Counted from the first letter of the stretch, positions 1 through 9,373 are shown. The stretch: DNA of 64,000 nt from Chloroflexota bacterium (GCA_020850535.1 JADZEM010000187.1:87840-151839), one strand, 5' to 3'. Translations and numbers: made by a program. Notes: generated by a model not told the origin, from the sequence alone.

Positions 1-466
1 TCTCGTTCGTGCGGCCCACAGCTTCCGCCAGCCCAGGCTGGTTCACGAACGTCTCGCGGGCGCGGTAGCGGGCTTCAGACTTGTCCTGCACGATCTGATA
101 GCGGGCGACGCCAGCGCTGCCCGCCGCCACGGCAGTGGCCGAGACCCCTGCCGCCGCGACTGGGCTCGCATCTGGGCTGGCCGGCGCCGAGGCAGCGGCC
201 GGGCTGGCCGGCGGGGCGATGGCGGCCGGGCTCGCGGCGGCCACTGGTGACGGACTTCCGGCCACAACAACCGGCGAGGGGCTGGGCAGCGGACTGGCTG
301 TCGGCGCGAGCAGTGCGATCATCGCCGTGGGGGTGGAAGGCGCGGGCGAGCCGGCCGGCGTAGGTGGGCTGCTGACGACGCGTGTCGCGGCAGCGGAGTC
401 GCTGCCACCGCCGCAGCCCGTAACCAGGATGCTCAACGCAAAGATGAGCAGCAAACGGAGAATCAA
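1..466 (-). CDS. Lipoprotein with YceI-like domain (partial, C-terminus outside window)
   Basis: The gene runs off the left edge; 155 codons are visible. A TTG start at 466 follows GAGGTGG at 7-base spacing. Residues 1-17 are a short hydrophobic signal ending in LVTGC, a lipobox, so Cys18 should be lipidated and the protein held on the outer face of the membrane. About 100 residues of Ala/Pro/Ser-rich linker follow. At the edge the sequence reads YQIVQDKSEARYRARE then AVGRTNE, which resembles the first strands of YceI-like lipocalin-fold domains that bind isoprenoid-type lipids. The YceI call rests on about 30 residues. It lies 120 bases downstream of the DUF1116 gene on the same strand and may be separately transcribed. 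Confidence 0.6.
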   Translation of the reverse strand, partial: MILRLLLIFALSILVTGCGGGSDSAAATRVVSSPPTPAGSPAPSTPTAMIALLAPTASPLPSPSPVVVAGSPSPVAAASPAAIAPPASPAAASAPASPDASPVAAAGVSATAVAAGSAGVARYQIVQDKSEARYRARETFVNQPGLAEAVGRTNE

Positions 467-586
467 CGTGCCACCTCGTGCGGACTCTGATGATCGTACA
501 CAGGTGGCATACGCGGCAGCATCGTATTCGGACCTGAACCGCTGACGTCACGGCGTCCGCGCAGCGCCCGGGGTCGATTGCAGAGG

Positions 587-2029
587 TCAGCGGAGGGCGT
601 GCGCCAGTCCCACCACCGCCTGCTCGAAGCAGGCAATCGGCGCACGAACGGTGCCCGCCCCCACCTGCCCGACGCCAGCCTGTCGATGCGCGATCCCGGT
701 GTTGATGATCGGCTCGATGCCCGTCGCTACCACGAGCCGCACGTCGATGCCGGTCGGTGCGCCGCCGAAGTCCAGGGCCGGAATGGCGAAGTCCGGGTTG
801 CGGGCAACCGTGATCTCCAGCATCTCGTTGCTGATCGCGATGGCGTCCCCGAAGCCTCCCGCACCGACATACGGCACCACGGCCGGCGCGGCGGCCATGC
901 TGAACGCCCCGACGCCCACTGTCTCTGTGATCGCGGAGTCGCCGATGTCCGGGTTGCCGTCCGCTGCCGTGTAGCCGCCAAAGTACAGGCCCTTCGGCGT
1001 GTTGACGGGCGCGGTGTACCAGCGGTCGCCGGTCGCCCCGAGCCGCACGCCAAACTCGACGCCGTTCCGGCAGAGCGCCGTCGCGATGCTGCTCTCAGCG
1101 CCCGCGGCGTGCGCAGCATCCGCGATAGCCTTGCACGCGGCCATCGCAACGTTCAGGAAGAACTGGTCGGTCTGGCCCATAAACTGCACCACCGATGCCT
1201 GCTGGTCGGCCGGCAGGCCGGCCCGCGCCAGCAGCGGCGCGACTTCTCGGAGCAGCAGCAGCGTGGCCGCGATGTTCCGCTGGTGCATCTCGTCGCCCAT
1301 GGTCAGCGCGCGACCCATGATCGCCCGCAGATCGACGCCCGCTCCCTGGCGCAGCGCCGACCCGAGCGCCGGGCCAGCCACGTCACGCAGCCAGCGCAGC
1401 CGCTCGATGACCTCAGGGCCGTTCGCTCCGAACCGCAGCACCCGTCCCACGCCCTCGTTGAAGGTGCAGAACGCCGTCCAGCCGCTCGTGCGCTCCTCCA
1501 CGAAGAGCAGCGGCATCGTGCCCGAGGTGATGCCACCCATCGGCCCGACCCCGCCCGCGCGGTGACACGGCAGGAAGTCGACGCCGCCCGACGCCAGCAG
1601 CGCTTCGGCCGCCTCGGGCGTCTCGGCCCACCCTTCGTAGAGCGCCGCCCCGACAGCCGCGCCCTGCATCGGGCCGGTCATATCGGGATAGCTCAGCGGC
1701 GGCCCGGCGTGCAGCAGCACGCGATCTCGCAGCTCGGGCACCACATCGCGGGCGGGGCGCACGTCCACCAGATAGGGGCGCGCCGCCATCAGCGCGGCGA
1801 CCACACGAGCGTTGGCAGCCTCGATGCGGGCGGCTGTGGCCGGCTCCGCCAGTTGCCGCAACGCCTCCAGCACCAGCGGCCCACCGCTCGGCGGCCGCCA
1901 GTCGACGGTCACGATGTTCGGATCCCAGGGCCGCACGGCGTCGCCAAACTGCCCGACGCCGACATTGATGGCGCGCGGCCCCGCCGCCAGCAGGCGGCTC
2001 GCCGCGTTTGTCGTCAGATCGCCGCTCAC
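587..2029 (-). CDS. DUF1116 family protein (YlbE/AllG-like)
   Basis: The 480-residue protein matches the DUF1116 family typified by E. coli YlbE. Recognisable stretches are GGVGPMGGITSGTMPL in the first half, TMGDEMHQRNIAA in the middle, and GNPDIGDSAITETVG near the C-terminus. The GTG start at 2029 overlaps the fdrA stop by four bases (GTGA), so the two are translationally coupled. In E. coli, FdrA, YlbE and YlbF have been reported as subunits of oxamate carbamoyltransferase in anaerobic allantoin use; applying that here is inference. The YlbF (DUF2877) subunit and carbamate kinase that complete that pathway are not in the window. No signal peptide or membrane segment is apparent, so it should be cytoplasmic. 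Confidence 0.85.
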   Translation of the reverse strand: MSGDLTTNAASRLLAAGPRAINVGVGQFGDAVRPWDPNIVTVDWRPPSGGPLVLEALRQLAEPATAARIEAANARVVAALMAARPYLVDVRPARDVVPELRDRVLLHAGPPLSYPDMTGPMQGAAVGAALYEGWAETPEAAEALLASGGVDFLPCHRAGGVGPMGGITSGTMPLLFVEERTSGWTAFCTFNEGVGRVLRFGANGPEVIERLRWLRDVAGPALGSALRQGAGVDLRAIMGRALTMGDEMHQRNIAATLLLLREVAPLLARAGLPADQQASVVQFMGQTDQFFLNVAMAACKAIADAAHAAGAESSIATALCRNGVEFGVRLGATGDRWYTAPVNTPKGLYFGGYTAADGNPDIGDSAITETVGVGAFSMAAAPAVVPYVGAGGFGDAIAISNEMLEITVARNPDFAIPALDFGGAPTGIDVRLVVATGIEPIINTGIAHRQAGVGQVGAGTVRAPIACFEQAVVGLAHALR

Positions 2030-3597
2030 CCCTCCACCTCCGCCAGCAGCGCGGCGACCCGCCCGGCCACCGCCGCCGCCAGGCTCGACGAACGGACCAC
2101 GCGCACCCCGGCATCCTCCAGGAGCGCCCGCTGCCGACCGTACCCCTGGGCATCGTCTTCGGTGCCGCACAGCGACGCCAGGATCTCCAGCGACGCGCCG
2201 CGCGCCTGGGCCATCGCGCGAGCATCGAGCACGGCCGGCGTCAGCGCACCGGCCGGGTCGGCATGCGAGCCGGTTCCGAGGATCACGTCCAGCAGGATGA
2301 GCCCGACCTCGTCGCGCGCGGCCTCGGCGGTCAGCTCGGCGTTTCGCAGGCGTGGATCGATCAGGGGATGCGGCCGGCCGCGCGTGTAGGCGTCGTCGCC
2401 GAGATCGAGGATGCCGTGCGGCCCGATCTTCAGCACCTCGCCCGCTCGGCTCGCGCCATCGGCCAGCGAGGCGACGCCCAGCGCCCGGCTGACGGCGGAC
2501 GCAGCCTCCTGTGCCAGCGTTCCGCCGGCGAACAGCCCGCGCACGGCGCGCTGCTTCGGCAACAGGCCCATCACGATCTGGCGGGCCACGCCCTCGGCCT
2601 CGTCGGGATCGGGGGGCGGTGGCGGAGGCTCGCCGTTCGCCAACGCCACGGCGCACCGTGCCGCGTGCTCGAGATCGACGGCAAGGGTCACCGAACGGGA
2701 GGTCGCCGCGGCGGCATCGGCCCCGCCGAGGAAGTAGACGACCGACGGCTTGCCCGTGGCGGCCAGCCGGTCGAGCACCGCGCGCTCAACGGCGGCATCG
2801 CCCGGCTTGGCGATCCCGACGAGCACCTGCGTAGCCGGGTCGACGGCCAGCGCATCGATAGCCGCGAGAAACGTTCGACCGCCCACAGCGCCGTAGAGGT
2901 CACGGCCACCCGTCCCGATCGCATGAGAGACCCCGCCCCCCAGGCGGTGGATCTGGCTGGTGATCTCTTGCAGCCCGGTCCCAGACGATCCGACGACGCC
3001 AATCGGGCCACGGCGGACGGCGTTCGCGAAGCCCAGCGGCGCTTCGCCGACGATGGCAGTCCCGCAGTCCGGCCCCATCACCAGCAGCCCGAGTTCAGCA
3101 GCCTCCTGCTTGAGCGCCACCTCGTCTGCCAGGGAGACGTTGTCGCTGAACAGGAAGACGTGCAGGCCGGCGGCCAGCGCAGCTCGGGCCTCCAGGGCGG
3201 CGTACTCGCCCGGCACGGAGATCAACGCAAGGTTGGCATCCGCTCGCGCCCGCGCAGCGGACCGCAGCGTCCTCGGCTGGCGCGCGGTCGAACCGCCCAC
3301 CCCCGCGCCGCCGGCCGATCCGCCAGCAGCGGCCAGCAGACGCTCAGCCTCGGCCAGCACCGACGCCGCGAAGGCAGCGTCGGAAACCTCAAGCCCGATG
3401 CACAGGTCGTTTGGCCCGGCCCGTGCACAGTCAGGCGTCAGGAGGCCCGTGGCGTGCATGATCTCCAGGTTGGCCGGCGTGCCCATCATGGCCGACGCTT
3501 GCACGACGCCAGCGGTCTCGGACAGGGCGCTGCTCAACACCATCAGCGCCACGGAGTCGCGGTAAGTCTTCGCCTTCAACAGACCGATGATCGGCAC
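2026..3597 (-). CDS. fdrA: FdrA-like acyl-CoA synthetase-fold protein
   Basis: The 523-residue protein aligns well with E. coli FdrA from the N-terminus: ALSETAGVVQASAMMGTPAN, then DANLALISVPGEYAA, VMGPDCGTAI, GVVGSSGTGLQEI and ILDLGDDAYTRGRPHPLIDP. The fold is related to the succinyl-CoA synthetase alpha subunit with a CoA/nucleotide-binding Rossmann part, but the family is implicated in oxamate carbamoyl transfer rather than CoA ligation. It is first in a two-gene operon with the DUF1116 gene. A Gly/Ala-rich insertion of about 20 residues near position 95-115 looks like a linker. The divergent helicase operon starts 200 bases away. Family membership is secure; the physiological substrate is not. 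Confidence 0.9.
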   Translation of the reverse strand: MPIIGLLKAKTYRDSVALMVLSSALSETAGVVQASAMMGTPANLEIMHATGLLTPDCARAGPNDLCIGLEVSDAAFAASVLAEAERLLAAAGGSAGGAGVGGSTARQPRTLRSAARARADANLALISVPGEYAALEARAALAAGLHVFLFSDNVSLADEVALKQEAAELGLLVMGPDCGTAIVGEAPLGFANAVRRGPIGVVGSSGTGLQEITSQIHRLGGGVSHAIGTGGRDLYGAVGGRTFLAAIDALAVDPATQVLVGIAKPGDAAVERAVLDRLAATGKPSVVYFLGGADAAAATSRSVTLAVDLEHAARCAVALANGEPPPPPPDPDEAEGVARQIVMGLLPKQRAVRGLFAGGTLAQEAASAVSRALGVASLADGASRAGEVLKIGPHGILDLGDDAYTRGRPHPLIDPRLRNAELTAEAARDEVGLILLDVILGTGSHADPAGALTPAVLDARAMAQARGASLEILASLCGTEDDAQGYGRQRALLEDAGVRVVRSSSLAAAVAGRVAALLAEVEG

Positions 3598-3797
3598 GTG
3601 CGCGCTCCAGCATCATGCGGACATCGGCCCTGACATCCGGGTGGCGGGACGATACCATGCTTCGGAGGCGCTACACGAGGCGCCGCGTCCCGCCGTGTCC
3701 CAACAAGCGAACTGTACGCAGGCGCAGGGTTACCATTCTGTCACAATAGAGTCAACTGTCGGGGTGCCTCGGCGACTGACGGGGAGGTGTACGGACC

Positions 3798-6206
3798 GTG
3801 CAGCTTTCAGACCTGCTGAGACGGATGACTGCGAGCGAGCGAGCCACGCTCGTCGAGCGGCGCAACGTCCCCCCGTCCTTCCGCTCGAATGACAAGAGTC
3901 TCACCGAGGCGCTTTCCACACCATCATCGGTGATCGTCGCCTTGGCCGAGCTGGGCGTCGCCCAGATCCAGATACTTGACTGGCTGGCCACCAGACCGAA
4001 CCTCCGCGCGTCCTGGTCAGACCTGCTTGCGGACCTGAAGGGGCGCGTTCCCGACGACCTCCTGCTGACCTTGCTTCAGGACCAACGGCTGATGGGGCTG
4101 CTCGACTTCAAGGCCGATGCCAGGAGCGGTTACGTCGAAACGTATCCGGCGGCCGTCGCGGTCCTGCCGTCGGCGCGGCAACGGAAGCTCATCGACCGCC
4201 TCAGGCCGCTCAACAGCGACGTCGTCGGACGGATGTGTTCGTCGGCGGGCATCCGCAATGCGCCGACGCGCAAGGACGACCGCGTCGCCGCCCTCAATGC
4301 ACTTCTGACCGATCCCGACCGGTGTCGAGCGCTGGTTCGGAGCCTGTCGGCTGGGGCGCAGCAGTTGTTTGCGGAGATCGTCGAGCGGCGTTCAGCCATC
4401 ACGCTGGATGAGCTGCACGGACGCTTCAAGCCGTCTGGCCACTACTACTACGGCGGAGCATACTGGACCGTGGATGCGATCTGGCTCGGAGCCCAGAAAA
4501 ATGAGACGCCCGATCCAGTCACTGAGTTGATGCGCTGCGCCCTCCTGATTGGAGACGCACAGTACAACGCCTACTGGACCCCGACCTCATACTTCATCCC
4601 GGCCGACGTGCGCTCGGCGTTCTCGGGCGAAGGCTCGCTGGATGGAGTCGCGCTCGTGCCGCCGCGACTTGAGCCAGCCGATGTTGCCACGAGCGATAGC
4701 CCCAACATCGGGCCGTTTCTGCGTGACCTCGGCCATCTTGTCGGCTTCGTGGCGACGGGGCAATGCGAGTGGAGGCAGGATGGACAGCCGTACAAGCGCA
4801 GCCTGACCGCCCTCGGCAAGCTCATCGGCAACTCCAACGAGTCGTACCTGGCACAGCTCTGGCTCGCGGCGAACGCCAGCGGACTGCTGACCCCGGCCGG
4901 CCGGCCGGGATCGCTGGCCCAGCCACCCGTCACCGCCGCCAGACTGGGAGACGGGCCGCCGAAGCAACTGTTTCAGCGCGTCCTCATGGGACTGCTGTCG
5001 GTCAATACCGTTGTGCTGGACCGGGGCGGCCTGTACCAGCTTACGGACAGCCCGCTCGCACGGGTGCTACTCCTCCTGAAAAGCATGCCCACCGACACCT
5101 GGGTGACCGCTGCGTCCGTCGAGGCGTGGTCGCAGTTCACCTGGCCCATCACCTTCAAGCCCGAGCTTGTGGGTCTGTCGGGGACGCCCTATCCGGTCGT
5201 CAAGAACGATCTCGGGCGGCTGGTGCTTGTGCACGGGACGACGGCCGATGGCGTTGACGCGGTCATGTTTCCGTCCGCCATGTATGCCGCCGTCGATCCG
5301 AATCCGAAGGTCTCATCGACGGCCCTCCCGCCCTGGGAGGATTCCTGGATTGTCCAGCCAGACCGCACCATCGTCGCCCCACCCAACCTGCACATCGACG
5401 CGCTGGTCGACCTCTGGCAGATCGCCAATCTTGAGTCGAACCAGGGCGCCTCCGTGTTTCGCATCTCGGCGCAGTCGATCAGTCGCGCGCTGAACGAGGG
5501 GCTGACGCCGGCCAAGATCCGTGAGAAGCTGACCCAAGGCTCACGTGTCCCGCTGCCCGCCACGATCGAGCGCCTGATCGACGATCAGTCGGCGCGCTAC
5601 GGTCGGATCAAGGTCGGAGCGGCGTCGACGTTCGTTCAGACGGACGTGCCGGAGCTGCTCGACGAGCTTCGAAGAAACGCCAAGCTCAAGGATCTCGCCT
5701 GGGTGGACGTCGTGCCGGGCGTCGCCTTTGTGCAGGGGAACAGCCCTGACGACGTGATCGCCGCGCTGCGAAAGGCCGGCCATCTGCCGGTGCGGGCCGA
5801 GGCCGAGAAGAAGGTCACGCCCAGTCCCGCCGGGAAGAGCGTGCTGCAAGTCATCAACAGCCGCCCGCTCGCGCCGAAGGAGATCAGGCGTTTGGTACGG
5901 CAGGCAGAACACGAAGATCGAGTGATCTACGTCACCCACAGTTCGGCTGGGAAGCAGAAGACCGACGAGATGCTCCCCATCGATCTGCACTCGAATGAGC
6001 TCCATGCCGAACTCGTCAGCACCGGCCGAGACGTCGAAATCGACTTCCTGAAGATCCACCGCATCGAGCTTGGCGAACCTGCTTCGGAGCTCGACGATGA
6101 CGAGTACGATCCCTTCGATGAGTCAGACGAAACTCGTCTGGACTTCATCCAGGCCCTGGACATGATGATCGGACGGCCTCGCAACGGAAAGAAGCCGCGC
6201 AGATGA
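3798..6206 (+). CDS. Large helicase-associated protein, XPB partner (Helicase_C_3-type)
   Basis: An 802-residue cytoplasmic protein translated just ahead of XPB with an ATGA overlap (6203-6206). It resembles mycobacterial Rv0862c-type proteins, which also sit beside an XPB gene. The N-terminal half is helical with winged-helix-like parts (residues about 1-120). A conserved block near 500-680 (WIVQPDRTIVAPPNLHIDALVDL, then VFRISAQSISRALNEGLTPAKI) is typical of the helicase-associated Helicase_C_3 domain. Residues about 690-760 (IRRLVRQAEHEDRVIYVTH then LHAELVSTGRDVEIDFLKIHRIE) look like a WYL-like beta domain, which is my inference. No Walker motif is visible, so it is not itself an ATPase. 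The tight coupling suggests a stoichiometric complex with the helicase. Confidence 0.8.
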   Translation: MQLSDLLRRMTASERATLVERRNVPPSFRSNDKSLTEALSTPSSVIVALAELGVAQIQILDWLATRPNLRASWSDLLADLKGRVPDDLLLTLLQDQRLMGLLDFKADARSGYVETYPAAVAVLPSARQRKLIDRLRPLNSDVVGRMCSSAGIRNAPTRKDDRVAALNALLTDPDRCRALVRSLSAGAQQLFAEIVERRSAITLDELHGRFKPSGHYYYGGAYWTVDAIWLGAQKNETPDPVTELMRCALLIGDAQYNAYWTPTSYFIPADVRSAFSGEGSLDGVALVPPRLEPADVATSDSPNIGPFLRDLGHLVGFVATGQCEWRQDGQPYKRSLTALGKLIGNSNESYLAQLWLAANASGLLTPAGRPGSLAQPPVTAARLGDGPPKQLFQRVLMGLLSVNTVVLDRGGLYQLTDSPLARVLLLLKSMPTDTWVTAASVEAWSQFTWPITFKPELVGLSGTPYPVVKNDLGRLVLVHGTTADGVDAVMFPSAMYAAVDPNPKVSSTALPPWEDSWIVQPDRTIVAPPNLHIDALVDLWQIANLESNQGASVFRISAQSISRALNEGLTPAKIREKLTQGSRVPLPATIERLIDDQSARYGRIKVGAASTFVQTDVPELLDELRRNAKLKDLAWVDVVPGVAFVQGNSPDDVIAALRKAGHLPVRAEAEKKVTPSPAGKSVLQVINSRPLAPKEIRRLVRQAEHEDRVIYVTHSSAGKQKTDEMLPIDLHSNELHAELVSTGRDVEIDFLKIHRIELGEPASELDDDEYDPFDESDETRLDFIQALDMMIGRPRNGKKPRR

Positions 6207-7909
6207 GCATCGGGTACCGGCCGGACCGGCCACTGATCGTTCAGGCGGATCGCTCGCTGCTCCTCGAAGTAGACAATCCACTCTTCGGTGAGTGCCGGGA
6301 CCGGCTGGCCGGCTTCGCAGAGCTACGCAAGAGCCCCGAGCATATCCACACCTACGCGGTCACTCCACTCTCGTTGTGGAACGCCTGCGCGGCCGGGTTG
6401 TCCGTCGAGTCCGTCCTCGATACGCTTCAGACCTACTCGAAGTACGACATCCCTGGCAACGTCCTGGCCGACGTACGCGACCTGATGGGACGCTACGGAC
6501 GGCTGCGGCTGATGCACGGTCCGGACGGTCTCACGCTGGAGACCGACGAGCCAGACATCCTCGAACAGGTGCGCCGCAACGCCCGCCTCAGCACCCACCT
6601 CGGCGAGCAGCAGGACGAGCGCCGTGCGCTGGTGCCGGTCGGCGAGCGCGGCCGGCTCAAGCAGGCGTTGCTCAAGGCCGGTCTGCCGGTCGAGGATCTG
6701 GCGGGCTACGCGGACGGTTCGCCGCTCGCCCTCGACCTGCTCGAATCGACCAACGGCCACACGGCCAGGGGAACCGCCAGCTTCGCGCTACGCGGCTACC
6801 AGCGAGACGCCATCGACGCCTTCTGGAGCGGTGGCGGCCCGCGCGGCGGCAGCGGCGTCCTGGTGCTGCCCTGCGGTGCTGGCAAAACGCTCATCGGCCT
6901 GGGCGTGATGGCCCGCGCCCGGACCAGCACGCTGATCATGTGTACGGGCATCTCGGCCATCCGCCAGTGGCAGCGCGAGCTCCTGTCGCGGACGTCGGCC
7001 ACGCCCGACATGATCGGCGAATACACCGGCGAGCGGAAGGAGATCCGCCCGATCACCCTGGCGACCTACCAGGTGATGACGGCCCGCTCGAAGGGGCAGA
7101 AGGACACCTATCCGCACCTGGACCTGTTCACCCGTGAGAACTGGGGGCTGATCGTCTACGACGAGGTGCATCTGCTGCCGGCCCCGGTCTTCCGTATCAC
7201 GGCGGAGATCCAATCGCGCCGACGGCTCGGGCTGACTGCCACGCTGATCCGCGAGGATGGCAACGAGGAAGACGTCTTCTCGCTGATCGGCCCCAAGAAG
7301 TTCGACGCCCCCTGGAAAGACCTGGAGGCCCAGGGCTGGATCGCCCCGGCTGTCTGCACCGAGGTCCGAGTGCCGATGTCGCGCGGGTTGCGAATGGAGT
7401 ACGCCAGCGCGGAAACGCGCCAGCAGTACCGTGTCGCAGCCACCAATCCCGACAAGCTGCTGGCGATGCTGCACCTGCTGGAGCGGCACCGGAAGGATCA
7501 CGTCCTGATCATCGGACAGTACCTCGATCAGCTCGAGACCGTCTCGGACGTGCTCAAGGCGCCCATCATCACCGGCAAGACCCCGAACCGCGCGCGAGAG
7601 AAGCTGTACGACCAGTTTCGCTCCGGCGAAGTCAGGCGGCTCGTCGTCTCGAAGGTCGCCAACTTCGCCATCGATCTGCCCGAGGCGAACGTCGCCATCG
7701 AGCTGTCGGGCACGTTCGGGTCACGGCAGGAAGAGGCCCAGCGGCTCGGCCGGGTGCTGCGCCCGAAAGCCGACGGTGGACAGGCCTACTTCTACGCCGT
7801 GGTCAGCCACGACAGCGTCGATCAGGAGTACGCCGATCATCGCCAGTTGTTCCTGACGGAGCAGGGCTACCGCTACGAGATCGAGGACTTCACCCCGGCT
7901 CGCGCCTGA
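6203..7909 (+). CDS. XPB-family DNA repair helicase
   Basis: A 568-residue SF2 helicase of the bacterial/archaeal XPB (ERCC3) type. The N-terminal 190 residues form the XPB-type damage-recognition region. Motif I reads PCGAGKTLIGLG near residue 229, motif II is DEVH (YDEVHLLPA, near 320), motif III is GLTATLIREDGNE and carries the XPB-specific RED triplet, and motif VI is QRLGRVLRPK. XPB translocates on DNA and opens it using ATP, in nucleotide-excision-type repair in eukaryotes and, with Bax1, in archaea. No Bax1-like nuclease gene is nearby; the coupled 802-residue upstream protein takes that position. The operon is transcribed from the 3598-3797 intergenic region. Confidence 0.95.
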   Translation: MSIGYRPDRPLIVQADRSLLLEVDNPLFGECRDRLAGFAELRKSPEHIHTYAVTPLSLWNACAAGLSVESVLDTLQTYSKYDIPGNVLADVRDLMGRYGRLRLMHGPDGLTLETDEPDILEQVRRNARLSTHLGEQQDERRALVPVGERGRLKQALLKAGLPVEDLAGYADGSPLALDLLESTNGHTARGTASFALRGYQRDAIDAFWSGGGPRGGSGVLVLPCGAGKTLIGLGVMARARTSTLIMCTGISAIRQWQRELLSRTSATPDMIGEYTGERKEIRPITLATYQVMTARSKGQKDTYPHLDLFTRENWGLIVYDEVHLLPAPVFRITAEIQSRRRLGLTATLIREDGNEEDVFSLIGPKKFDAPWKDLEAQGWIAPAVCTEVRVPMSRGLRMEYASAETRQQYRVAATNPDKLLAMLHLLERHRKDHVLIIGQYLDQLETVSDVLKAPIITGKTPNRAREKLYDQFRSGEVRRLVVSKVANFAIDLPEANVAIELSGTFGSRQEEAQRLGRVLRPKADGGQAYFYAVVSHDSVDQEYADHRQLFLTEQGYRYEIEDFTPARA

Positions 7910-8163
7910 GGATCGGCGCGGGCTGCCACTGAAGGCCCCGACGCGGCTGCACGCCGATCCACTCCAACATCTCTGCGCCCCAGGAACGATACGACGCGAG
8001 ACACGTGCACCATTCCCGCGACGCTTTGGGTTATCTCTCGAACACCGTAGCTGACGGTTGCGCCACAGCCACGGCGGCCAGAACCTGAGATGCTCGATGC
8101 AGGTCAGGCGACTTCTCTCCGAAGCCCGGACCTGACGAGTCGGTCGGTCGAGCAGCAGTTCAG

Positions 8164-8179
8164 GTGACGGTATCGTCAC
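8164..8179. promoter_or_regulatory. Inverted repeat GTGACG-N4-CGTCAC before the GVxG-repeat gene
   Basis: Two perfect 6-base arms flank GTAT, ending a few bases before the GGAGG ribosome binding site at 8183. It could be an operator or a small hairpin in the leader. The spacing is two bases too wide for a CRP-type site. Function unknown. Confidence 0.3.
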
Positions 8180-8194
8180 ACGCAGGAGGCCCCC

Positions 8195-9373
8195 GTGAGC
8201 GGCGCAACCGAGAGCAACGAAGATCTGGTGTCCGGACGCGTCAACCGAGCCAACCACATGACGACCCTCTGGGTGGAGCAGCCGGACCCAGACGAGCCCG
8301 ACGACTTTCAGGGCGATGCGATGTTGTTCGTCGGCGTCTCGCAGGACGTCGAAGACCCGGACGACTGGGCGGACGACCCGGGCAAGTGGTCGCCACTCCA
8401 CGCCGTCAACGGCATCGTCGGGAGCGGCTTCAGCAGGTTCGCTCCGTACGCCGCACCTGGCGGCGTCGGGGTAGTCGGGCAGGGCGGCGGGAACGCCGGC
8501 ACCGGGGTGCTCGGCGTCGGCTCGGGCGCGGAGAATGGTGGTCTGGACGGCAAGGGCGGCCTGGGCGGCATCGGTGTCCATGGCATCGGCGGCGACCGCG
8601 AGCCGTCGCCCACGTTCGATCCGACGATTCCGCCGGGGCCGGGCGTCGTCGGTCAGGGCGGCCGTCAGAGCGATCCGAACACAGACCGCCTGCCGCACGC
8701 CGCCGGTGTCATCGGCGTGGCTGGCAGCCGGGGCATGCCGGTTGCCCCGTTCAGCCAGACGGCCGGCGTCGGCGTCTACGGCCAGGGAGCGGAATCCACG
8801 CTGACCATGTCGCCGGCTGGCGCGGCCGGCGGACCGCTCTTTCCAGGGCCTGGCGTGTTGGGCCGTGGCGGCGTGCCAACTCCGCGAAACGGCTCGGTAG
8901 CGGCCGGCGTCGTCGGGCTGGCCGGCGACTCGATGATCCCTTCGTTCATGCTGACCCGGGATACCGGCGTCTACGGCGCGGCGGACGGCATCGGCACGGG
9001 CGTCGTCGGTGACGGCCCGACCGGCGTGCATGGCTACGGCGCCACGACGGCTGGCGTCCACGGTGAGGGACGCCTTCCCGGCAGCCGGGGCGGCGTCTTC
9101 CAGGCGAATGATCCAGCCACGCCGCAGGTCACGCTGGTGCCGGCCGACGCCGGCACGGCGTTCTTCGACGGGCGCACCGTCGCGCCAACGGCGTTCGCCC
9201 CCTCGCTGGTCGCCCCGTACCTGCCACGGCGCGGCAACGACGGCGACCTGATGGCGCTCAAGGACAACCAGCGCGTCTGCACCCTCTGGTTCTGCGTGCG
9301 TGGCCAGGACGGCTCACGGCCGGCGCAGTGGGTACAGGTACTGACGGGGCCGGCCTTCGAAGGCGAGCGGTAG
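8195..9373 (+). CDS. Glycine-rich GVxG-repeat protein, beta-helix-like
   Basis: A 392-residue protein with GTG start at 8195 after CAGGAGG. Residues about 1-75 are acidic (DPDEPDDFQ, EDPDDWADDPG). Residues about 85-300 hold at least twelve copies of a GVxGxGG-like unit (GVVGQGG, GVLGVG, GVHGIGG, GVIGVAG, GVYGQG, GVLGRGG, GVVGLAGD, GVHGYG, GVHGEG), separated by Pro/Asp-rich loops. The C-terminus reads RGGVFQANDP... then GDLMALKDN...LWFCVRGQDG..WVQV, which resembles the closing module of tail-fibre-like or surface repeat proteins. No signal peptide or membrane segment is visible and no phage genes lie nearby. I do not know its function. A right-handed beta-helix is the likely fold by analogy with other short Gly-Val repeats. 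Confidence 0.65.
   Translation: MSGATESNEDLVSGRVNRANHMTTLWVEQPDPDEPDDFQGDAMLFVGVSQDVEDPDDWADDPGKWSPLHAVNGIVGSGFSRFAPYAAPGGVGVVGQGGGNAGTGVLGVGSGAENGGLDGKGGLGGIGVHGIGGDREPSPTFDPTIPPGPGVVGQGGRQSDPNTDRLPHAAGVIGVAGSRGMPVAPFSQTAGVGVYGQGAESTLTMSPAGAAGGPLFPGPGVLGRGGVPTPRNGSVAAGVVGLAGDSMIPSFMLTRDTGVYGAADGIGTGVVGDGPTGVHGYGATTAGVHGEGRLPGSRGGVFQANDPATPQVTLVPADAGTAFFDGRTVAPTAFAPSLVAPYLPRRGNDGDLMALKDNQRVCTLWFCVRGQDGSRPAQWVQVLTGPAFEGER

Noticed and set aside
578..2389. Long open frame opposite the DUF1116 and fdrA genes
   Set aside because: It is antisense to two well-matched genes, has Arg/Pro/His-rich composition and no family likeness. High GC creates many such shadow frames, for example also opposite the ThDP enzyme at 37482-39095 and the membrane protein at 46706-48997.
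8164..8179. CRP/FNR-type operator
   Set aside because: GTGA and TCAC are 8 rather than 6 bases apart, so it does not fit that consensus; kept only as an inverted repeat.
8195..9373. Prophage tail-fibre gene
   Set aside because: The repeats resemble fibre proteins, but no capsid, tail, integrase or lysis genes lie nearby and flanking genes are ordinary chromosomal ones.
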